Of a stretch of DNA of 64,000 nucleotides, positions 1-8,300 are shown piece by piece. The notes below the pieces were generated by a model. That model searched no databases, had not been told where the DNA came from, and saw only the letters and a program-made list of their open reading frames with translations. Origin of the DNA: Streptomyces sp. NRRL S-37 (GTDB lineage: Bacteria > Actinomycetota > Actinomycetes > Streptomycetales > Streptomycetaceae); NCBI RefSeq assembly GCF_000721605.1, contig NZ_JOIZ01000004.1, positions 1 to 64,000 of the forward strand. Direction: 5' to 3'. Positions within the stretch are counted from its first letter, which is position 1. Each line of letters opens with the position of its first letter. A program made the position numbers and the translations under genes.

Positions 1-349
1 GGTCGTGGGCGGGGGCAGGGGCGGCGTGCGGAGAGGGCCGCTCCGGGGTCGGCTCGTCGGCGGACCCTGCGCCGGACCTGAGGGCCGGGGACGCGGGGCC
101 GCCCGGAGCGTCGGGCGGGCCGGACGCGTCACCGCCCGTGTCCGGCCCCGCCTCCGACGCCGTGGCCGCGGGCTGCGGGGGTGCGGGGTGCACGAGCCGC
201 AGCGCGGGCTCGCCGGGCCGGGCATCCGTACCCGGGTGGCCGCTCCCGGAGCCGCCGCCCAGCTCCCGCAGCACGTCCCGCTGCCAGTCGCCACCACCAC
301 CGTGTGCCGACGGCTGCTCCCGCCACTGATCCCCCTGCTCCTGCGCCAT
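1..349 (-). CDS. Ala/Pro/Gly-rich N-terminus of a T7SS-locus protein (3' part outside window)
   Basis: An open frame runs without a stop from ATG at 349-347 off the left edge. A perfect AGGAGG lies at 364-359 on this strand, inside the end of eccD, so translation is probably coupled to eccD. The visible 116 residues start MAQEQGDQWREQ and soon become a disordered Ala/Pro/Gly/Asp stretch with no domain. A protein with a low-complexity N-terminus beside eccD recalls the EspI/MinD-like ATPases of ESX loci, but no ATPase motif is inside the window. The family assignment is therefore inference; the gene itself is well supported by its ribosome site and frame. Confidence 0.7.
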   Translation of the reverse strand, partial: MAQEQGDQWREQPSAHGGGGDWQRDVLRELGGGSGSGHPGTDARPGEPALRLVHPAPPQPAATASEAGPDTGGDASGPPDAPGGPASPALRSGAGSADEPTPERPSPHAAPAPAHD

Positions 350-362
350 ACCGCCGCGCCTC

Positions 363-1751
363 CTAAGCGAAGGTGTCGAGCAGTCGCCCGTACACACCGA
401 ACACGCCGACGAGCAGCGGGAGCAGCGCGATGACCCCCACCGATTCGAGCAGGTCACCGGCTCGCCGCAGCCGGACCCGCACGTGCTCGGCCGGCTGTAC
501 GGCGAGCACGAGGAGGGGCAGGACCGCCAGCACGGCGAGGACGGCCGGCGCTGCCGCGGCCGAGGACCGCTCCGCCCACACCACCAGCAACCGCACGACG
601 ACGCCCGCCGCGGCGGCCAGCAGCACGACCACCTCGGCGACCAGCGGAAACGCCCGGGCCCGCAGAGCCAGCACCACCGCGACGACCGCGGCCAGCGGCA
701 CCGTCCACACGGAGGGGTCCCGCAGCGCCAGTACGGCGGCCACGGCGGCCGATCCGGCCACGGTGACCGTGGCGAGCACCAACCCGCGGTGGGCGGCGGC
801 CAGGGCGGCGGACACCTGGTGGCGGCTGACGGAGATCCCCCCGGCCCGGCGGTCGTCGAGCTCCGAGAGCCCGGACGCCATCAGCGCGAGCCGCGGCAGC
901 ATCCCGAGCACCACCACGCAGACGACGCCGAGCACGGCCCCGACACGGGCCTGCTGCTCCGCCGTCCCGGCGCCGGACTGCACGGCCACGACGGCCTCCC
1001 AGCCGACGGCGGTCACGGCCACGGCACCGGCGCCCACGACCCCGCCCCGTCCCAACGGCGTGAACAGCCCGAGCAGGGCGAGGACCAGCACACTCACGGC
1101 GGCCACCCCGGCGAGCCGCAGGGCGTCCGCCGAGGATCCGCCGACGACGTCGACCAGGCTCCACACACCCGGCACACCGAGCGCGCCCGCGCCGCACAGC
1201 AGGGTCGCGGCCGGCCCGTGCCGGCGCAGCCGTCCCAGGACCGCACCCGTGACCGCGGCCAGGCCGGCCGCGGCGAGCAGGGCACCGACGACGACCGTCC
1301 GGTCGTACTGCGCACGCGCGAACAGAGCGGCGACGACCATCCAGCCCACGCTCGCGGCACCCGCCGTGACCCGGCGCGCGGCCGGCCCCCACACCCATGC
1401 CCGATGACCGAGATCCTCCGCCACCTCGTCGGTGACGTCGTGCACGACGGGAGCGGGCGGGGCGTCCTCCGCGCGGACGAGACGCAGCACGGCGCCGTCG
1501 CGGACGCCCGCCGTCTCCAGTGTGCTGTCGTGATCGAGCGCGGAGCCGTCCACCGTGACGAGGTGACGCGACGCGGGCCGCCCCTCCACACGGTCGTCCA
1601 GCAACCGCATGATCTCGGGCAGCAGCAGCCCGACCGGCTCCCGAGCCGGAAGCACCAGGTCGACGCGGCGCCGCTCACCGACGAGCGTGACCCGGCTCAA
1701 CACCGTCGGCCCACCGGCCGTTTCCCTGCTCAAGGCCCCCGTAGACATCAC
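363..1751 (-). CDS. eccD: EccD, integral membrane component of the type VII (ESX) secretion system
   Basis: 462 residues. Roughly residues 18-100 form a ubiquitin-like (YukD-type) domain containing VTLVGERRRVDLVLPAREP and LLLPEIMRLLDD. About eleven hydrophobic segments follow (residues about 125-460), with a central loop near PRLALMASGLSELDDRRAG. That is the EccD architecture, the polytopic subunit of the ESX inner-membrane complex. The start is a GTG directly followed by ATG; either could be used. The stop TAG lies within the ribosome site of the next gene downstream. Together with the two WXG100 genes, the DUF6507 gene and the toxin gene upstream on the same strand, it places this block in a T7SS locus. 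EccB, EccC and MycP are not in the window. Confidence 0.88.
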   Translation of the reverse strand: MMSTGALSRETAGGPTVLSRVTLVGERRRVDLVLPAREPVGLLLPEIMRLLDDRVEGRPASRHLVTVDGSALDHDSTLETAGVRDGAVLRLVRAEDAPPAPVVHDVTDEVAEDLGHRAWVWGPAARRVTAGAASVGWMVVAALFARAQYDRTVVVGALLAAAGLAAVTGAVLGRLRRHGPAATLLCGAGALGVPGVWSLVDVVGGSSADALRLAGVAAVSVLVLALLGLFTPLGRGGVVGAGAVAVTAVGWEAVVAVQSGAGTAEQQARVGAVLGVVCVVVLGMLPRLALMASGLSELDDRRAGGISVSRHQVSAALAAAHRGLVLATVTVAGSAAVAAVLALRDPSVWTVPLAAVVAVVLALRARAFPLVAEVVVLLAAAAGVVVRLLVVWAERSSAAAAPAVLAVLAVLPLLVLAVQPAEHVRVRLRRAGDLLESVGVIALLPLLVGVFGVYGRLLDTFA

Positions 1752-1764
1752 GATCGCGAACCTA

Positions 1765-2028
1765 TCACCGGCTCGTAGGACTGTCGGAAGGCGTGGAAAC
1801 GCCAGGGGAGTACGGGCTCTGCCCGATCAGCCGGTGCGACACGAACGACCACCCCACACACCCCGCGCACAGCACGGCCGCGATCACCACCCCGGCGACC
1901 GCCTTCCCCATCCGCTCGTCCACGGCCCGCCGTTGCCGCTGCGCCCCGAACACCAGGGCGTCCCGCAACCGCCGTCGCCGCACGGAGACGGACTCGAGGA
2001 GCTGGCTGTCGTAGTCCTGAGCGGTCAT
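1765..2028 (-). CDS. Small single-pass membrane protein of the T7SS locus
   Basis: 87 residues. A basic N-terminal cytoplasmic part (VRRRRLRDALVFGAQRQRR) is followed by one hydrophobic helix at about residues 42-66 (GKAVAGVVIAAVLCAGCVGW) and a short outer tail rich in Ser/Pro. The start ATG at 2028 has GAGGTAAC upstream. It sits 19 bp after the immunity gene and 13 bp before eccD, so all are probably one transcript. I do not recognise a named family. Position and topology suggest an accessory membrane subunit of the secretion machine, which is inference only. Confidence 0.7.
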   Translation of the reverse strand: MTAQDYDSQLLESVSVRRRRLRDALVFGAQRQRRAVDERMGKAVAGVVIAAVLCAGCVGWSFVSHRLIGQSPYSPGVSTPSDSPTSR

Positions 2029-2047
2029 GGTGATCAGTTACCTCGTG

Positions 2048-2917
2048 TCACGTCGGGAATTCGCCCAGCCAGCTGCGCTCGAGCAGGTTCTCGGGCAGGT
2101 ACTCCGACTCGACCTCGACGGGCAGTCCGGCGTCGTGGGCGAGGCAGGCGAGGGCGAGGACGTCGAGGGGGATGTCACCGTCACTCGTCTCCTGACGCTC
2201 CTCGTTCGCCGTCCAGTACTCCTTGTGCAGCTCGAGCGCCTGGGCCAGAGCCTCGTTGAACCGGTCGGCGTCCCGGCTGACGAAGCGGTAGAAGAGGTTG
2301 ATCGGCGGATAAAGAACTTTGAGCATCGTCTCGCGGTCCATGAACCGCAGCCGGTCGGGATCGGTCCCGTCGAATGCGGCGACGAGCTTGTCCCCGAGCC
2401 CCGGCCGCTCCAGCCAGTACGTCTGGAGGGCGTCGACCCAGTGGTAGATGTACTCCTCGAAGACGGCGCCGGAGGCCCGCAGCGTCTCGACCGGCACCTC
2501 GCACAACTGGGTCATCCGCGCCTGGTCCCGGCAGACGACCGCCAGCCAGAAGGCTTCCAGCCAGGTACCCGCATCCACGAAATGCGTGATTCCCACGGCG
2601 GGAATCGTCCGTACCTCGTGGCCGATCACGCACTCGACGGTGGAGCCCTCGGGAGCGGTCGCCGACGCGAACAGGGCGGACCCGACCTGCATGGCCATGA
2701 CCCAGGCTTCCCACGTCTCCAGTTTGTCCGCGGTGGGGTCGAGGGAGCACTGGAGCTTGGCGGTGTGCAAGGCACTACTGAAGGTCATGCCAAAACTCTG
2801 AGGCCACTCCTCGAGCCGCCCGATGTCCTCGAGCGTGTCCTCGTTGAGTTCTTGTCTGAGTTCGTCGGGGTTCGGATGGCCGATTCCCTGCGCAGGTCGG
2901 GAGACGCGCGTCGGCAT
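2048..2917 (-). CDS. Imm49-family immunity protein
   Basis: 289 residues, soluble, with no signal peptide or membrane helix. The mostly alpha-helical sequence, with WEAWVMAMQVGSALFASA, GTWLEAFWLAVVCRDQ and LYPPINLFYRFVSRDADRF, matches what I know of the Imm49 family. That family is found beside polymorphic-toxin genes in actinobacteria and is thought to neutralise a nuclease toxin in the producing cell. The start ATG at 2917 is 11 bp after the toxin stop, and its ribosome site GAGGAAG overlaps that stop, so the two genes are tightly coupled as toxin then immunity. The partner and position support the role; direct binding to the toxin is inferred. Confidence 0.82.
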   Translation of the reverse strand: MPTRVSRPAQGIGHPNPDELRQELNEDTLEDIGRLEEWPQSFGMTFSSALHTAKLQCSLDPTADKLETWEAWVMAMQVGSALFASATAPEGSTVECVIGHEVRTIPAVGITHFVDAGTWLEAFWLAVVCRDQARMTQLCEVPVETLRASGAVFEEYIYHWVDALQTYWLERPGLGDKLVAAFDGTDPDRLRFMDRETMLKVLYPPINLFYRFVSRDADRFNEALAQALELHKEYWTANEERQETSDGDIPLDVLALACLAHDAGLPVEVESEYLPENLLERSWLGEFPT

Positions 2918-2928
2918 GAACTACTTCC

Positions 2929-5505
2929 TCATTTCGTGAGGTCGAACTGCTTCATTTCGTAGCCAGCGTACTTAGCCCCGTCGGGCTTGGCTTTCACGAG
3001 GACATAGTCCACCTTGCCCGCACCCAGCGCGGTTTTCAGGTCACGGGCCAAGGTGCGCTCAGCTCTGGCTTGATCGAGGTGACCATCCTTGCGGAGCTTC
3101 GCGGCCCTCTTTTCCATTTCCTTGAGGATGGTCTCGAAGTATTCCTTTGTCCCCTGTGTCACCAACCGCCCACTGTGCCCCTTGCGCACTCCGAGGGATG
3201 CTTTCGTGGACCCCTTCGCCTCGACGACGACATACCGGCCGTCCGTCGTCCGGTACACCTGGTCGAACCGGTTGTTCCCGAACGCCCCGTCGTCCAGGCG
3301 CACCGCACCCGCGTAGTGCTCGGGTATCGCGTGGTGTTCGGCGGCGTGCTCGCCGAGCAGTTCGCTCTGCCGGCGGGCGTCGCCGTGGAGCGGCGAGTGC
3401 GTCTTGTCGGCGAGATCCCTCGCGGCGGCCAGTTCGTCCGTGGGGTTGGCCGCGTAGGCCTTCTCCGCGGCTCCGAGGGCACCCTCCGCCGCGTTGTCGG
3501 CCTTGATGGCCGCGTCCCGCTTGGCGGCCTGCTTGTTCAGGTCCTCCAGGATCTTGTCGGGGAGGTCCGATGCCTTGCCCTTGATGGGATCCGGGCGCAC
3601 ATAGTCCTCCTTGATCGCCGGAGGCATGTCACTCGCCGCGATCCACTTGGGCGGCGCGAGCGGGTTGCGCGTGAGCTGGGGTACGGCCTGGCCGTACCCG
3701 CCCTCGGCGGACGTGGAGCGCCGGTATCCGTTCTCGCGGTAGTGCTCCTTGAACCACTGGGGGTCGTTGTTGGCCCGCTCGACCTGCCGGCGCATGATTT
3801 CACGTTCGACATCCAGCGGATCGCGGCTGCCGGACGGCGATCCGCCCGAGCCGTCTCCGCTACCGCGACCGCCACCGGTCCCGCCGTGCTGGGCGGGAAC
3901 CGAGCCGCTGTCGGCCCCGCCGCCCGCGTGCCCGTCACCGCCCGCCGCATGGCCCCCGGTGTCGCGTGCGGGCACCGTGTCCGTGCCGCGCGCCCCGGCG
4001 TGCTCGCCGGCGTGAGCGGTCGGTGCCGTGTTCCCGCCGGCCCGGCCCGTCGCGTCACCGCCGACGTGGGCCGCCGTCTCCCCGGCCGCGTGCACGCCCG
4101 CCCGCTCGCCCGCCCCGACGAGCACACCCTCCTCGTGCGGCAGGCTCCGCTCCAGCAGCTCCCGGTCCGCCGCCGACAGTTCCACCTTCGCCGGCGCAGC
4201 CGTCCCGTCCGCGCGGACGACCGAGCCGTCGTCCAGGTTCAGCCGGGTTCCGTCCGGCCACTCCACGACGTTGTCGCGGATGACCGGCATGTCGTCGGCG
4301 ACCCGGACCACGCTGCCGTCGGGCTGGACCCGTCCCGTTCCGGAGAGGATGTCGGCGTACGCGCCCGCGTGCACGCCCCGCAGGCCGGCGAACAGGTCGG
4401 CGACCTTGACCGTGCCGAACGTCGCGGCCTTGCCGAGGTACGTCATGGGATCGACGAGCCGGGCCGTCTTGCCGAGCGCGCCGACCGTACGGGCCACCGC
4501 GCCGCCCTTCGCCGCCGCTCCGGCGCCTCCGGTGAAGACCGTCGTCAGGACGTTGAAGGTGACCGCGCCGCCCGCCCGTGCGGGGTTCTCGCCCCACTGG
4601 TCCCAGGCGACCAGCGCCTTGCCCGTCTCCTTGACCGCGTTGCGGGAGTCGCGCAGGTAGGAGGGCAGCTTGTCCTCGGGCATCGCCCAGTAGGCGACGC
4701 CGACGACGGGCACCGCGGTGATGAGCACGCCGGTCGCGAGCTTGCCGAGCCCCTTCCACGCCTCGCCCGCGGCGTCCCAGCCGTCGAAACCGACGAGGGT
4801 GCCGAGGCCCCGTATCGTGCCCCACACGCCGTCGACGACGAACCCCTTGCCGAACTCCATCAGCTGGTGGCCCAGCCAGTCGAGCCCGTGCCGCTCCTTC
4901 TCCACGGTCTTGCCCCAGGGCAGTTCCTCGGACTGGTTCAGGAGGTCGGCGGTGAAGCCGTAGGTGCTGTCGCCGAGCTTCATCAGCCGTTGCTGGGCGC
5001 CGTCCTCGATGATCAGCGTCGAGCCGCCCACCAGCGCGGTGATCTTGTTGTGGCAGGAGATCTCCGCCAGCCAGAAGGCCTCCGCGGTGGCGTTGACGTC
5101 GTACACCAGGTCGTTGTTGAGCTGGACGTTGTCGTCGTCCTCGCGCCAGTCGTCGTCCCCCGCGATCTGCTGCCGGAAGGTTTCCGCACGCTGTTTGAGG
5201 CTCTTCAGTCTGGCCACGAGCGGCTGGATCTCCGTCTCGTACGAGCTGAGGGCCGCCGCCACCTTCTCCAGGTCGTCGGCGAACTCGTCGGCCTTGGCCG
5301 CCACCGGCGCCGTCGTGGCGAACAACTGCTCCGCCTCCGGCGCCGTGTAGCACGCCGACAGCCCCTGGAAGCGGGTGTGCACGTCCGACCCCGACTGGCG
5401 GAAGGCGATGGCCTCCGCCGTCAGCAGCATGTGGTCCGTGCCCAGTTGCTCCAGGTCGCCGGTGAACTGCGGGATGTTCTGCGGGTCGATGAGGTCCGCG
5501 CTCAC
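2929..5505 (-). CDS. T7SS-associated polymorphic toxin with C-terminal nuclease-like domain
   Basis: 858 residues. The N-terminal 150 or so residues are a long helical WXG100-like export region. A hydrophobic segment (LATGVLITAVPVVGVAYWAM) lies near residues 255-275, a Gly/Ala/His-rich linker spans about 470-560, and a charged helical region follows. The last 115 residues hold GNNRFDQVYR (Asp748) and YVVVEAKG (Glu762, Lys764), which fit the D...ExK active site of PD-(D/E)xK nucleases. There is no Sec signal, so export would be through the ESX system of the same locus. The GTG start overlaps the DUF6507 stop (GTGA), and the stop is 11 bp from the Imm49 gene. Toxin class and route are inferred from architecture; the target, DNA or RNA, cannot be told. 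Confidence 0.8.
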   Translation of the reverse strand: MSADLIDPQNIPQFTGDLEQLGTDHMLLTAEAIAFRQSGSDVHTRFQGLSACYTAPEAEQLFATTAPVAAKADEFADDLEKVAAALSSYETEIQPLVARLKSLKQRAETFRQQIAGDDDWREDDDNVQLNNDLVYDVNATAEAFWLAEISCHNKITALVGGSTLIIEDGAQQRLMKLGDSTYGFTADLLNQSEELPWGKTVEKERHGLDWLGHQLMEFGKGFVVDGVWGTIRGLGTLVGFDGWDAAGEAWKGLGKLATGVLITAVPVVGVAYWAMPEDKLPSYLRDSRNAVKETGKALVAWDQWGENPARAGGAVTFNVLTTVFTGGAGAAAKGGAVARTVGALGKTARLVDPMTYLGKAATFGTVKVADLFAGLRGVHAGAYADILSGTGRVQPDGSVVRVADDMPVIRDNVVEWPDGTRLNLDDGSVVRADGTAAPAKVELSAADRELLERSLPHEEGVLVGAGERAGVHAAGETAAHVGGDATGRAGGNTAPTAHAGEHAGARGTDTVPARDTGGHAAGGDGHAGGGADSGSVPAQHGGTGGGRGSGDGSGGSPSGSRDPLDVEREIMRRQVERANNDPQWFKEHYRENGYRRSTSAEGGYGQAVPQLTRNPLAPPKWIAASDMPPAIKEDYVRPDPIKGKASDLPDKILEDLNKQAAKRDAAIKADNAAEGALGAAEKAYAANPTDELAAARDLADKTHSPLHGDARRQSELLGEHAAEHHAIPEHYAGAVRLDDGAFGNNRFDQVYRTTDGRYVVVEAKGSTKASLGVRKGHSGRLVTQGTKEYFETILKEMEKRAAKLRKDGHLDQARAERTLARDLKTALGAGKVDYVLVKAKPDGAKYAGYEMKQFDLTK

Positions 5506-5891
5506 CGGCCCCCCTGCTGACCGCCCGCACCCGGCAGGTCGATCTTCGGTTCCTTCAGCGCGTTCGCCTGGGCCTGCGCGGCCATCTCCAGGTCACCCTT
5601 GACGTACGCGTTGGTCGCGCCGGCCGCCCCGTCGAGGGAGTTCGACGTGCGCACCGCGACGTACATCAGCTTCTCCTGGTAGGCGGTGAAGAACTCGCCC
5701 AGCGCCGCCGCGACCGGGCCCTGGACCCCGCTCTTCTCCACGCCGCCCTGCTGGATCGTGCCGGCGGACTTCGCCGCGCTCGGCATGGTCTCCTGCAGGG
5801 CCTTCCCGGTGTTCGAGAGGCCCTCGGCCGCCTTCGCCGTCTCCGTGAGGACGTGCTGCACGCCCGACGGCGATATGTCCCACCCCGTCAT
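5502..5891 (-). CDS. DUF6507-family T7SS accessory/effector-like protein
   Basis: 129 residues starting MTGWDISPSGVQHVL, the opening typical of DUF6507 proteins that accompany WXG100 genes in Streptomyces. It is largely helical (residues about 8-100) with an Ala/Gly-rich tail, so it resembles an extended ESAT-6-like helical hairpin, and it has no signal peptide. Its stop overlaps the GTG of the toxin gene, which implies co-translation and perhaps a chaperone or co-secretion role for the toxin. The family name is from memory of the N-terminal motif; the role is inferred from context. Confidence 0.72.
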   Translation of the reverse strand: MTGWDISPSGVQHVLTETAKAAEGLSNTGKALQETMPSAAKSAGTIQQGGVEKSGVQGPVAAALGEFFTAYQEKLMYVAVRTSNSLDGAAGATNAYVKGDLEMAAQAQANALKEPKIDLPGAGGQQGGR

Positions 5892-5940
5892 GTGGATTCC
5901 CCGTACTCCCGTGTGCCGTCGCCCCGCCGACGCGTCCGCG

Positions 5941-6252
5941 TCAGCCGATGTTGTCGACCGCCGCCCGCGCCTTCGCCATCGTCGACTGGGCCGTCCCGTC
6001 GTTCTCCTCGAGGGTCGTGCGCACCAGTCGGATGATGTTGCGCACCTCGTCGGCCGCGCGGTTCCAGCGCATTTCCTTGCCGTGGTACTCCTCGGAGACC
6101 CCGTCGGCCTGGAAGTCGGCCATGGCGGCCTTCACGGCCCTGTCGCGGTCGGCCAGTACGCGCTCCAACTGCCCGACGATCCCCTGCAGACCACCCTGCA
6201 CCTCGCTCGACGCGCCGGTGTCGTAGGAGCGGCGGTCCAGATTCTGGCCCAT
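5941..6252 (-). CDS. WXG100/ESAT-6-like small secreted protein (EsxA/EsxB-type)
   Basis: 103 residues from ATG at 6252 (GGGGG about 8 nt upstream); a TTG two codons earlier is possible but less likely. It is an all-helical protein beginning MGQNLDRRSYDTGASSEVQG, with DGVSEEYHGKEMRWNRAADE in the position of the usual WXG turn, so the W of WXG is replaced (DGVSEEY). This resembles Streptomyces ESAT-6-family proteins that pair with a second WXG100 protein and are exported by the ESX machine. It lies 45 bp downstream of the other Esx gene, consistent with a heterodimer partner. Which one is EsxA and which EsxB cannot be decided here. Confidence 0.8.
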   Translation of the reverse strand: MGQNLDRRSYDTGASSEVQGGLQGIVGQLERVLADRDRAVKAAMADFQADGVSEEYHGKEMRWNRAADEVRNIIRLVRTTLEENDGTAQSTMAKARAAVDNIG

Positions 6253-6297
6253 CGTCAAAACCCCCTGTGGTTGTCGGCCTCTGCCCCGGCCGGCGGT

Positions 6298-6639
6298 CTA
6301 GCGCGCGCCGAAGCGGGCCGCGTCGAAGTTGGCCGCGCCCATGTTCTTCTGGGCGTTGTCCTGCTGTTCGGTCTCACCGGTGGTGAACGCGGTGTCCATA
6401 CCGCCCTGGCCTTCGAGGATCGCGCCGAGCGACTCGTTCAGCGCGGCGGTGATCTCGTCCGCGCGCGTCTTGAACGAGTCGAAGGCGACCTTTCCGGAAC
6501 CGTTGAACTTGCCCTCCAGCGGCTCGGCCGCCTGGATGAGCATGCGGATCAGCGTGCCCAGGTCGGTGCTCGAACCGGACGTGTTCTTTCCCAGTTCCGA
6601 CAGGGTCGTGGACCCCATGTCGAACTTCACGTGTGTCAC
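6298..6639 (-). CDS. WXG100-family protein, first gene of the esx operon
   Basis: 113 residues. Two predicted helices flank a turn at about residues 46-52 (GKFNGSGKVAFDSFKTRAD), the place of the WXG motif; here the sequence is FNGSG. The C-terminus is Asn/Gln/Ala-rich (QKNMGAANFDAARF). The start may be GTG at 6639 or GTG at 6630; the latter has GGGGGTGA upstream. It is the first gene of the minus-strand run that continues through DUF6507, toxin, immunity and eccD, so the likely promoter is in 6640-6720. It is probably secreted as a dimer with the protein encoded at 5941-6252. Confidence 0.78.
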   Translation of the reverse strand: MTHVKFDMGSTTLSELGKNTSGSSTDLGTLIRMLIQAAEPLEGKFNGSGKVAFDSFKTRADEITAALNESLGAILEGQGGMDTAFTTGETEQQDNAQKNMGAANFDAARFGAR

Positions 6640-7068
6640 CCCCGTGCGTCACGTACGCATCACAAAGTTGTTCGAACATGTTGTCGCACAACCCGTTGCG
6701 GACGCAACGCCGTTGATCACGGTGTGACGCGATCCGGACATGGTGGGGACAATGCCGATGCCTGCGCACGTCGGCGGGAGGTACTCGCCGGGACGGCGGC
6801 ACGGTTCGTGGGGCACGCGGACAGGAGCCGGGACCGGGCTCGTACGAGGGCGAGAGAACGGTTCCTTCCGGCTCGCGCGGAGCGCAAGCCGTGCGGTGCC
6901 GGATCGGACGCCGACGTTCGCCGGCACCGCACGCTGCTTCCCCCCTGTTCCCCGCTGGTGCACAGCCCCCACCGTGCACGGGCACCAGCATGCGCCCACC
7001 GGGCGGTTGAATCCTTGACCGTCCGTGCAGGGATCTTGTCGATTCCGGCAGGAGACGCCGGACCGCCC
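6640..7068. promoter_or_regulatory. Intergenic region with dyads upstream of the esx operon
   Basis: No credible gene is seen here. The 70 bases next to the esx start are unusually AT-rich for this genome and contain an 8-bp palindrome GTTCGAAC (6670-6677), a short inverted repeat GTTGtcgcaCAAC next to it, and CGTTGCG-ga-CGCAACG (6694-6709). Clustering within 40 bp fits a promoter/operator zone for the minus-strand esx genes, but no regulator can be named. I see nothing in 6720-7068, which is the downstream end of the AraC-family gene. Confidence 0.35.
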
Positions 7069-8046
7069 CTACCGGTCGCGGCCCGCGTGGTGATGGCGGT
7101 GGTCCGTCGGCGTCATGCCGTACGCGCGGCGGAAGACGCGGCTGAAGGTGGCCGCGTCGGTGAAGCCCCACCGCGCGGCGATCGCGTGGACGGAGCGGCC
7201 CCGCAGCCGGGGGTCGGCCAGGTCGCGGCGGCACCGTTCCAGACGGCGGTGGCGGATCCAGGCCGCCGGGGCCTCGCCCTCCGCCGCGAACAGCTGGTGC
7301 AGGTGCCGTACCGAGATGCCGTGGGCCGCCGCGACGGTCGCCGGGGACAGTGACGGATCGCCCAGGTTCCGGTCGATGAAGTCCCGGATCCGGGTGTGCA
7401 GGGCGCGCCGGCGGGACTCCGGTGGCAGCGCGTCCTCGGAGTCCGCGCAGCGGCCGAGCAAGGAGGCGAGCAGATCCGTGGTCACCGAGGCCAGCGCCGG
7501 CACGTCGGCCTCGGTGAACTCGTCGGCCCGCCGGGCGACGTCGGCCAGCCAGCGGTGCAGCGCGCCGCCCATGCCCCGGTCCACCGGGACCGGCACCGCC
7601 AGCAGGCGGCGCACCGCGCGCGGCGGCAGCGGGAGCCGGGCCCGGGGCAGGCTGACGACCACCGTCGTGGACCGCTGCGACGTCCTGTTGATGCGGACGT
7701 CGTACGGCAGGCTGGTGTCGGCCACGATGAGCTGCCCCGCCCCGAACACCCCCTCGGTGCCGTCCTGCGCCAGCATGCCGTCGCCGGAGAGATGACAGTT
7801 GATCTGGAGGACCTCGGGGTCGAAACGCCGGATGGTGCGCGGTGTGCGCACGGTGTCCAGGTGCGGCAGGTCCAGCTCGGCGATCTGCAGGTCCCCCAGC
7901 GGCAGGACCCGCATCGTGGCCTCGAAGTCGTCGCTGCGCTCACTGCGCAGCAGGTTGGGCACGTGCGTCCGCGTGGCGACGTCCTGCCACAAGTCCCACC
8001 GCTCGGCGGGCGGCACCACTCCGGTCCGGAACTCCTGCACCAGCAT
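7069..8046 (-). CDS. AraC-family transcriptional regulator
   Basis: 325 residues from ATG at 8046 (GGGGGCG upstream), a normal length for AraC regulators with an N-terminal AraC-binding-like domain. Residues about 10-190 form that beta-rich domain (LQINCHLSGDGMLAQDG, SLPYDVRINRTSQRSTTVV). The last 105 residues carry the double helix-turn-helix, seen in SPATVAAAHGISVRHLHQLF and IAARWGFTDAATFSRVFRRA, ending in YGMTPTDHRHHH. It lies between the esx locus and the ribose operon on the same strand, separated from the latter by a strong hairpin. The ligand and targets are unknown. An ATG at 8082 is in frame but lacks a ribosome site. Confidence 0.85.
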   Translation of the reverse strand: MLVQEFRTGVVPPAERWDLWQDVATRTHVPNLLRSERSDDFEATMRVLPLGDLQIAELDLPHLDTVRTPRTIRRFDPEVLQINCHLSGDGMLAQDGTEGVFGAGQLIVADTSLPYDVRINRTSQRSTTVVVSLPRARLPLPPRAVRRLLAVPVPVDRGMGGALHRWLADVARRADEFTEADVPALASVTTDLLASLLGRCADSEDALPPESRRRALHTRIRDFIDRNLGDPSLSPATVAAAHGISVRHLHQLFAAEGEAPAAWIRHRRLERCRRDLADPRLRGRSVHAIAARWGFTDAATFSRVFRRAYGMTPTDHRHHHAGRDR

Positions 8047-8237
8047 CGCCACACGCCCCCAACGCGTACCGGACGACCGCATCCTGCCCAGGAGGACATC
8101 GTAGGGAACCGGAACCGGAGCCGGAAAAATTACGGAGGGACCGTGCAACCCTCCCCGCACCTCGCGGGTCGTACTTGGAGTCAGGACTCCTGGGAGGGGA
8201 CCCGGGGGGACTTGAGGGGTTCTGGCGGGGGAGGGAC

Positions 8238-8271
8238 CGAGGGGGCCCGGTCGACGGACCGGGCCCCCTCG
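8238..8271 (-). terminator. Strong hairpin terminator of the ribose operon
   Basis: A perfect 15-bp stem (left arm 8238-8252, right arm 8257-8271) with a GACG loop lies 30 bp past the stop of rbsD. It separates the rbs operon from the AraC gene. No U-tract is visible, as is common in Streptomyces terminators. Confidence 0.75.
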
Positions 8272-8300
8272 AAGCGCGTACGGCGGTACCGCGGGTCGCC

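Noticed and set aside
3070..5520. Plus-strand open frame of 816 codons opposite the toxin gene
   Set aside because: It is the complement of the toxin frame, has no ribosome site and has biased composition.
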